From Anthonomus grandis grandis (taxonomy: Eukaryota; Arthropoda; Insecta; Coleoptera; Curculionidae), in the NCBI RefSeq assembly GCF_022605725.1, contig NC_065550.1, positions 7,812,001 through 7,876,000 on the forward strand: DNA of 64,000 nucleotides, given 5' to 3'. This document shows positions 60,669-64,000 of the stretch, piece after piece. The notes under the pieces are model-generated. The model ran no database searches. It was not told where the DNA came from and saw only the letters and a list, made by a program, of their open reading frames with translations. Position 1 is the first letter of the stretch, and every line of letters starts with the position of its first letter. Made by a program: the position numbers and the translations under genes.

Positions 60669-63500
60669 TTATAGTAGCTCTCTCTTCAATATACCTCTCA
60701 GGTTTTTTTGGGTTTCAAAAAAGAGATCTATGTTATTATAAAAATTTGATAATCTCATCATTCTGCACAGTGGAGATGACTGACAACTGTTAGTATTTCT
60801 GAAAGGTAAATTAAAAAGATCACTAAGTCTTAATTGCCGTGATGGAACATTAAATCTCAACCCCTGCATCAAACATGGACAATCCACTCTATTATTCAAC
60901 AGTTTATGCAAAAATAAAAGGTCTGAAATTTTTCTTCTGTTGTCAAGAGTAAGTATACCAAAATGTTTTCTTATATCACCTAAGTCATTAGTAACAATAT
61001 TTAAATTATCCCTATAATAAAGACACTTTAAAAATGTGTTCTGCACAGATTCCAATCTATTTTTATAAATTGAGTAAATCGGATTCCAAACAACACACCC
61101 AAAATTAAGCTTGCTATAAACAAATGCATAATACAAAAAAATATAGGATCTAGAGGATTTCAAAATTTTAGCCTGCCTATTAATAAACCCTAACATTTTA
61201 TACGCACTTAACACTAAGGTATTAATATGTTTATCAAAAAGTAACTTCTCGTCAAAAATGATTCCCAAATCCTTCACCTCTTGGGTCCTTTTAAGATCAA
61301 CATTATTTATATTATAATTAAATTGAATTTTTAATTTATTTTTAGTAAATGAAATAAACTGACATTTTTCAATATTTAAAAAAAGGCAATTGATCCGACA
61401 GTATTCAACAAGGCTTTCTATATCCTCCTGCAGGAGCTGGCAGTCTTCGTGTGATTTTATAGGTCTAAAGAATTTAAGATCATCTGCATAAAGCAAAAAC
61501 TCCGAGTGTTTAAAACATTTAAATATATCATTTATAAATATTATGAAAAAAAGGGGGCCCAAATGAGATCCTTGTGGCACCCCCGACGTTACATTAACTA
61601 TTTCGGAGTTTACGCCGTTTATGCAGACTGTGAACCTTCGATTCGAGAGGTAAGATTCAGCCCATTTTAAAAGAAAACCACCCACCCCTACCAGAGCTAG
61701 TTTTTTTAGCAAAATTGAAATGTTAATTTTATCGAAGGCCTTGCTGAAGTCCGTGTAGACGCTGTCAACCTGAATACGTTTGTCCATATTTTTCTTTAAA
61801 AATTCAAGATAGGTGAGAAGATTGCTGTCTATAGAACGGTTTGCAAAAAACCCATGTTGTTCAAAAATTAATTGTCTTTTCACTAACTTAAAAAAATATG
61901 TATATAAAAGTTTTTCAAATAATTTTGCAAATATACTGAGCTTACTTATTGGACGGTAGTTGGAGATAATATTTTTTTGTCCGTTCTTATATATAGGAAT
62001 TACATTGGAAACCTTCCACGCATCCGGAAATTGACCTTGTAAAAGCGATTGATTATATAATTTATATAAAGGATATGAGAGTCCTCTAGAACAATTTTTG
62101 ACAAATAACGAAGGTATGCCATCAGGGCCTGCACCCTTTTTAGGATGCAGATCATTAATTCCTGCTACAACCTCATCCAGTTGAAATTGAATTAAACCTA
62201 GATTATGATGTGTCATGTTACTGTTATGGTGATTATTTGATACACTTGGCGCTACAAAAACTGATTTAAAATACTCTGAGAATAAATCGCTAATTTCTTT
62301 TGAGGTGGAGGCTTCAGTATTATTATATTTCATAACTGAAGGTAAGCCAGAATTTCCTCTCTTAACAGATACAAGTTTCCAGAAAATTTTATTATTTGTT
62401 GATATTTCGTCCTCTAAAAAGGATATATAATTATTAAAATCACGTTTTATTAGCCCCTTAGATCGACTTCTTAAGAGTTTAAATATGTTTAGATCAGATG
62501 GGTTTTTATATATTTTCCATTTTTTGTGAAATTTATTTTTTTCCTTAATTACTTTAATAGTAGCTTTTGAAAAATAATAAGGGTAACCACTACTCTGATG
62601 GATAAGTGGGACCTTTTCTTTGATTATATCCCTTAAAATATTATAAAATTTACTTAGATTTATATCAATATTAACACTAGTAAGAATAGTATCCCAATAA
62701 ATTTTAGACATTTCATTATTGATTTCCTCAAAATTTGCCTTTTTATAATTAAAAAAACTATGTTTTGGGTTTCTTAAGGATTTAGGAATATCTAGGCAAA
62801 ACAAAAATTCAAGAGCAGGATGATGGCTATCCTCTTTGACTGCTGGGGCCGAACATTTCATAATATGACTAATATAGTTTTTATTACAAAGAATTAAATC
62901 CAAAATTCTGTTATTATTATTTTTAATAGGATTATATTGCATTAGTCCACTAAATGATAATGTATCTATAAGTTCTGCATGCTCAGCACTTACGGTAATA
63001 GGTATCAAAAAATCCTCAGACTTATTTTTCTTTTCCCATGTAACCGAAGAACAGTTCATATCACCACACACCAGAATAGAACTATCACCCACATTATCAC
63101 TTATCCAGGATAACTTTGAAGAAAAACAAGAATATGCCATACGATCACTTGGCGGAATATAAACGCTACAAAAATACACTGTATTGATTCCGACTTTTAA
63201 AGCCACCCATACATCCTCTGCATCACTGAAAAACCCTGGTACACTAACTGCATTAAGCACTTTTTTGGTTGCTATTAACACGCCACCCCCATCCTTCTTT
63301 TGTGAAATTGTTGTCTCCCGATCACGTCGAAAGACATTGTACTTATTTAAGTCAAACAGTTCTCCATCAGATATGTTTTTATTAAGCCAGGATTCACTTA
63401 AACAAACAATATCAAAGTTCATTCCATCCATAGCCAAAGAAAATTCATTAAGCTTGGTTCTTAAGCCCCTTGTATTTTGGCAATATACGTGAAGAGCCAT
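60669..63500 (-). CDS. LINE D ORF2: APE endonuclease-reverse transcriptase, 943 aa, intact
   Basis: It starts MALHVYCQNTRGLRTKLNEF. The endonuclease has CLSESWL (catalytic Glu, residue about 35), VCGDMNCSS (Asp, near 145) and DSHHPALEF (near 225). The reverse transcriptase has GAGPDGIPSLFV, NYRPISKLSIFAKLFEKLLY, QHGFFANRSIDSNLL, SVYTDFSKAFDKINISILLK, TSGVPQGSHLGPLFFIIFIN and the catalytic FLLYADDLKFF. The C-terminal region has VWNPIYSIYKNRLESVQNTF. The length is normal for an APE-type LINE ORF2 and no stop or frameshift is present. The ATG at 63,500 follows the ORF1 stop by 44 bp. It probably acts on nascent target-primed cDNA in the nucleus. Confidence 0.93.
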   Translation of the reverse strand: MALHVYCQNTRGLRTKLNEFSLAMDGMNFDIVCLSESWLNKNISDGELFDLNKYNVFRRDRETTISQKKDGGGVLIATKKVLNAVSVPGFFSDAEDVWVALKVGINTVYFCSVYIPPSDRMAYSCFSSKLSWISDNVGDSSILVCGDMNCSSVTWEKKNKSEDFLIPITVSAEHAELIDTLSFSGLMQYNPIKNNNNRILDLILCNKNYISHIMKCSAPAVKEDSHHPALEFLFCLDIPKSLRNPKHSFFNYKKANFEEINNEMSKIYWDTILTSVNIDINLSKFYNILRDIIKEKVPLIHQSSGYPYYFSKATIKVIKEKNKFHKKWKIYKNPSDLNIFKLLRSRSKGLIKRDFNNYISFLEDEISTNNKIFWKLVSVKRGNSGLPSVMKYNNTEASTSKEISDLFSEYFKSVFVAPSVSNNHHNSNMTHHNLGLIQFQLDEVVAGINDLHPKKGAGPDGIPSLFVKNCSRGLSYPLYKLYNQSLLQGQFPDAWKVSNVIPIYKNGQKNIISNYRPISKLSIFAKLFEKLLYTYFFKLVKRQLIFEQHGFFANRSIDSNLLTYLEFLKKNMDKRIQVDSVYTDFSKAFDKINISILLKKLALVGVGGFLLKWAESYLSNRRFTVCINGVNSEIVNVTSGVPQGSHLGPLFFIIFINDIFKCFKHSEFLLYADDLKFFRPIKSHEDCQLLQEDIESLVEYCRINCLFLNIEKCQFISFTKNKLKIQFNYNINNVDLKRTQEVKDLGIIFDEKLLFDKHINTLVLSAYKMLGFINRQAKILKSSRSYIFLYYAFVYSKLNFGCVVWNPIYSIYKNRLESVQNTFLKCLYYRDNLNIVTNDLGDIRKHFGILTLDNRRKISDLLFLHKLLNNRVDCPCLMQGLRFNVPSRQLRLSDLFNLPFRNTNSCQSSPLCRMMRLSNFYNNIDLFFETQKNLRGILKRELL

Positions 63501-63544
63501 TTTATTAACAAAAATATCTTAATAAATGAAACATTATAAATATA

Positions 63545-64000
63545 TTACGCAGAGCCATCACCCAACTTCTCCAAAACAGATGAGTTTCCCACAAGAAAAA
63601 TTCGTGATGTTTCATTTTTCCTCAAGAAGATATTGCCATTCTTGACCCAGACAAATTTAAACTGATGATCCTTAGCAAACTGCTTGACCTCCTTCAACAA
63701 TATTTTCTTTTCGCTGATTAAGTTTTCATTGATAAATATTGGCTTTTGAGCACTGGCCAGCATTAAACCAGGTCCATTTTTCCCAGTAGAACGAATCTTG
63801 GCTTTCACAGCACCCATCACTTTCTCCTTAAAAATGCGGGATGAAAATCGAACTACTATAGGCTTTGGTAGATTTTGATTTCGACTCTGGACACGATGAA
63901 TAAAATCAATTCTTTCTTCTTCAATATCGCACTGAATAGATTTACCTATATTATTTACAATTGTAATAAGATTTTCATTTTTTATTTCTGGTATCCCATG
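63545..64000 (-). CDS. LINE D ORF1, C-terminal part (RNA-binding, FP25K/L1-ORF1-like)
   Basis: The frame is open from the window edge. GIPEIKNENLITIVNNIGKS, then IDFIHRVQSRNQNLPKPIVV and RFSSRIFKEKV, form the RNA-recognition-type core seen in LINE ORF1 proteins (GIPE..., HRV..., KPI-VRF). PIFINENLISEKKILLKEVK then VWVKNGNIFLRKNETSRIF is the C-terminal domain shared with baculovirus FP25K-type proteins. It ends at 63,545. The N-terminus, where a zinc finger or coiled coil is usual, is outside the window. Confidence 0.88.
   Translation of the reverse strand, partial: HGIPEIKNENLITIVNNIGKSIQCDIEEERIDFIHRVQSRNQNLPKPIVVRFSSRIFKEKVMGAVKAKIRSTGKNGPGLMLASAQKPIFINENLISEKKILLKEVKQFAKDHQFKFVWVKNGNIFLRKNETSRIFLVGNSSVLEKLGDGSA

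Larger units (their letters stand above)
60455..64000 (-). mobile_element. LINE D, intact in the window, extends beyond it
   Basis: On the minus strand it has ORF1 (end), 44 bp, ORF2 without stops, a short 3' UTR, and a TAAA/AAATA-rich tail at about 60,488-60,455. It differs from LINE A, B and C in sequence, length and tail type. It lies in the most 5' visible UBASH3 intron, in sense orientation. The 5' part is outside the window. Confidence 0.9.

Noticed and set aside
63184..63492. Plus-strand 102-codon frame
   Set aside because: Shadow of the intact LINE D ORF2 on the other strand.

Overview
The window is AT-rich insect nuclear DNA. Coding is split into short exons with canonical GT..AG introns, the introns are full of transposable elements (TEs), and the TE families are those typical of arthropods. 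It looks like a TE-rich, possibly beetle-like, genome. The order is inferred from TE style only; nothing in the sequence proves it.

One host gene is visible. It lies on the minus strand across at least 8,728-60,096 and encodes the insect orthologue of UBASH3/TULA (STS-1 family): UBA, 2H phosphoesterase, SH3 and histidine-phosphatase domains. I assembled nine exons whose splice phases all agree, giving about 541 codons. The 5' exon (first half of UBA) and the 3' exon(s) (last catalytic histidine, stop codon) are not visible. Exons sit in tight clusters with introns of 59-87 bp (8.7-9.2, 33.7-34.3 and 45.4-45.9 kb) separated by giant introns of 24.5, 11.2, 7.8 and 6.0 kb.

Almost everything else is TE. 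0-8.6 kb: a hAT scrap, then a LINE cut by a mariner, cut by a Penelope-like element (PLE), cut by a Tc1/IS630-type transposon. 9.2-16 kb: Ty3/gypsy fragments with a MITE, an IS630-like transposase, LINE and PLE scraps. 16-20.1 kb: a nearly intact LINE. 20.1-23.9 kb: a second LINE interrupted by an unclassified 1.5-kb repeat. 24.6-26.0 kb: another Tc1/IS630-type element. 27.35-33.2 kb: a MULE carrying a complete-looking PLE. 35-45 kb: remnants of Tc1, pogo/Tigger, P element and foldback elements. 46-53.2 kb: a PLE scrap, a structured palindrome next to a Crypton-type recombinase, and a LINE split by an inverted second copy of the 1.5-kb repeat. 54.4-57.4 kb: a Mutator/YqaJ-type remnant and a Tigger element. 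57.8-59.3 kb: LINE scraps. 60.45-64 kb: an intact LINE, antisense to the + strand and sense to the host gene, running off the window.

The most interesting signals are the PLEs. Two independent copies share one architecture (short target duplication, a 32-36 nt tail on the ORF 5' side, inverted pseudo-LTRs), and four PLE-derived loci carry hammerhead-ribozyme-like folds. Also notable are the four-level nest, the paired 1.5-kb repeat, and a PCNA-binding-type motif at the end of a Tigger transposase. No bacterial features, CRISPR arrays, tRNA or rRNA genes were seen.
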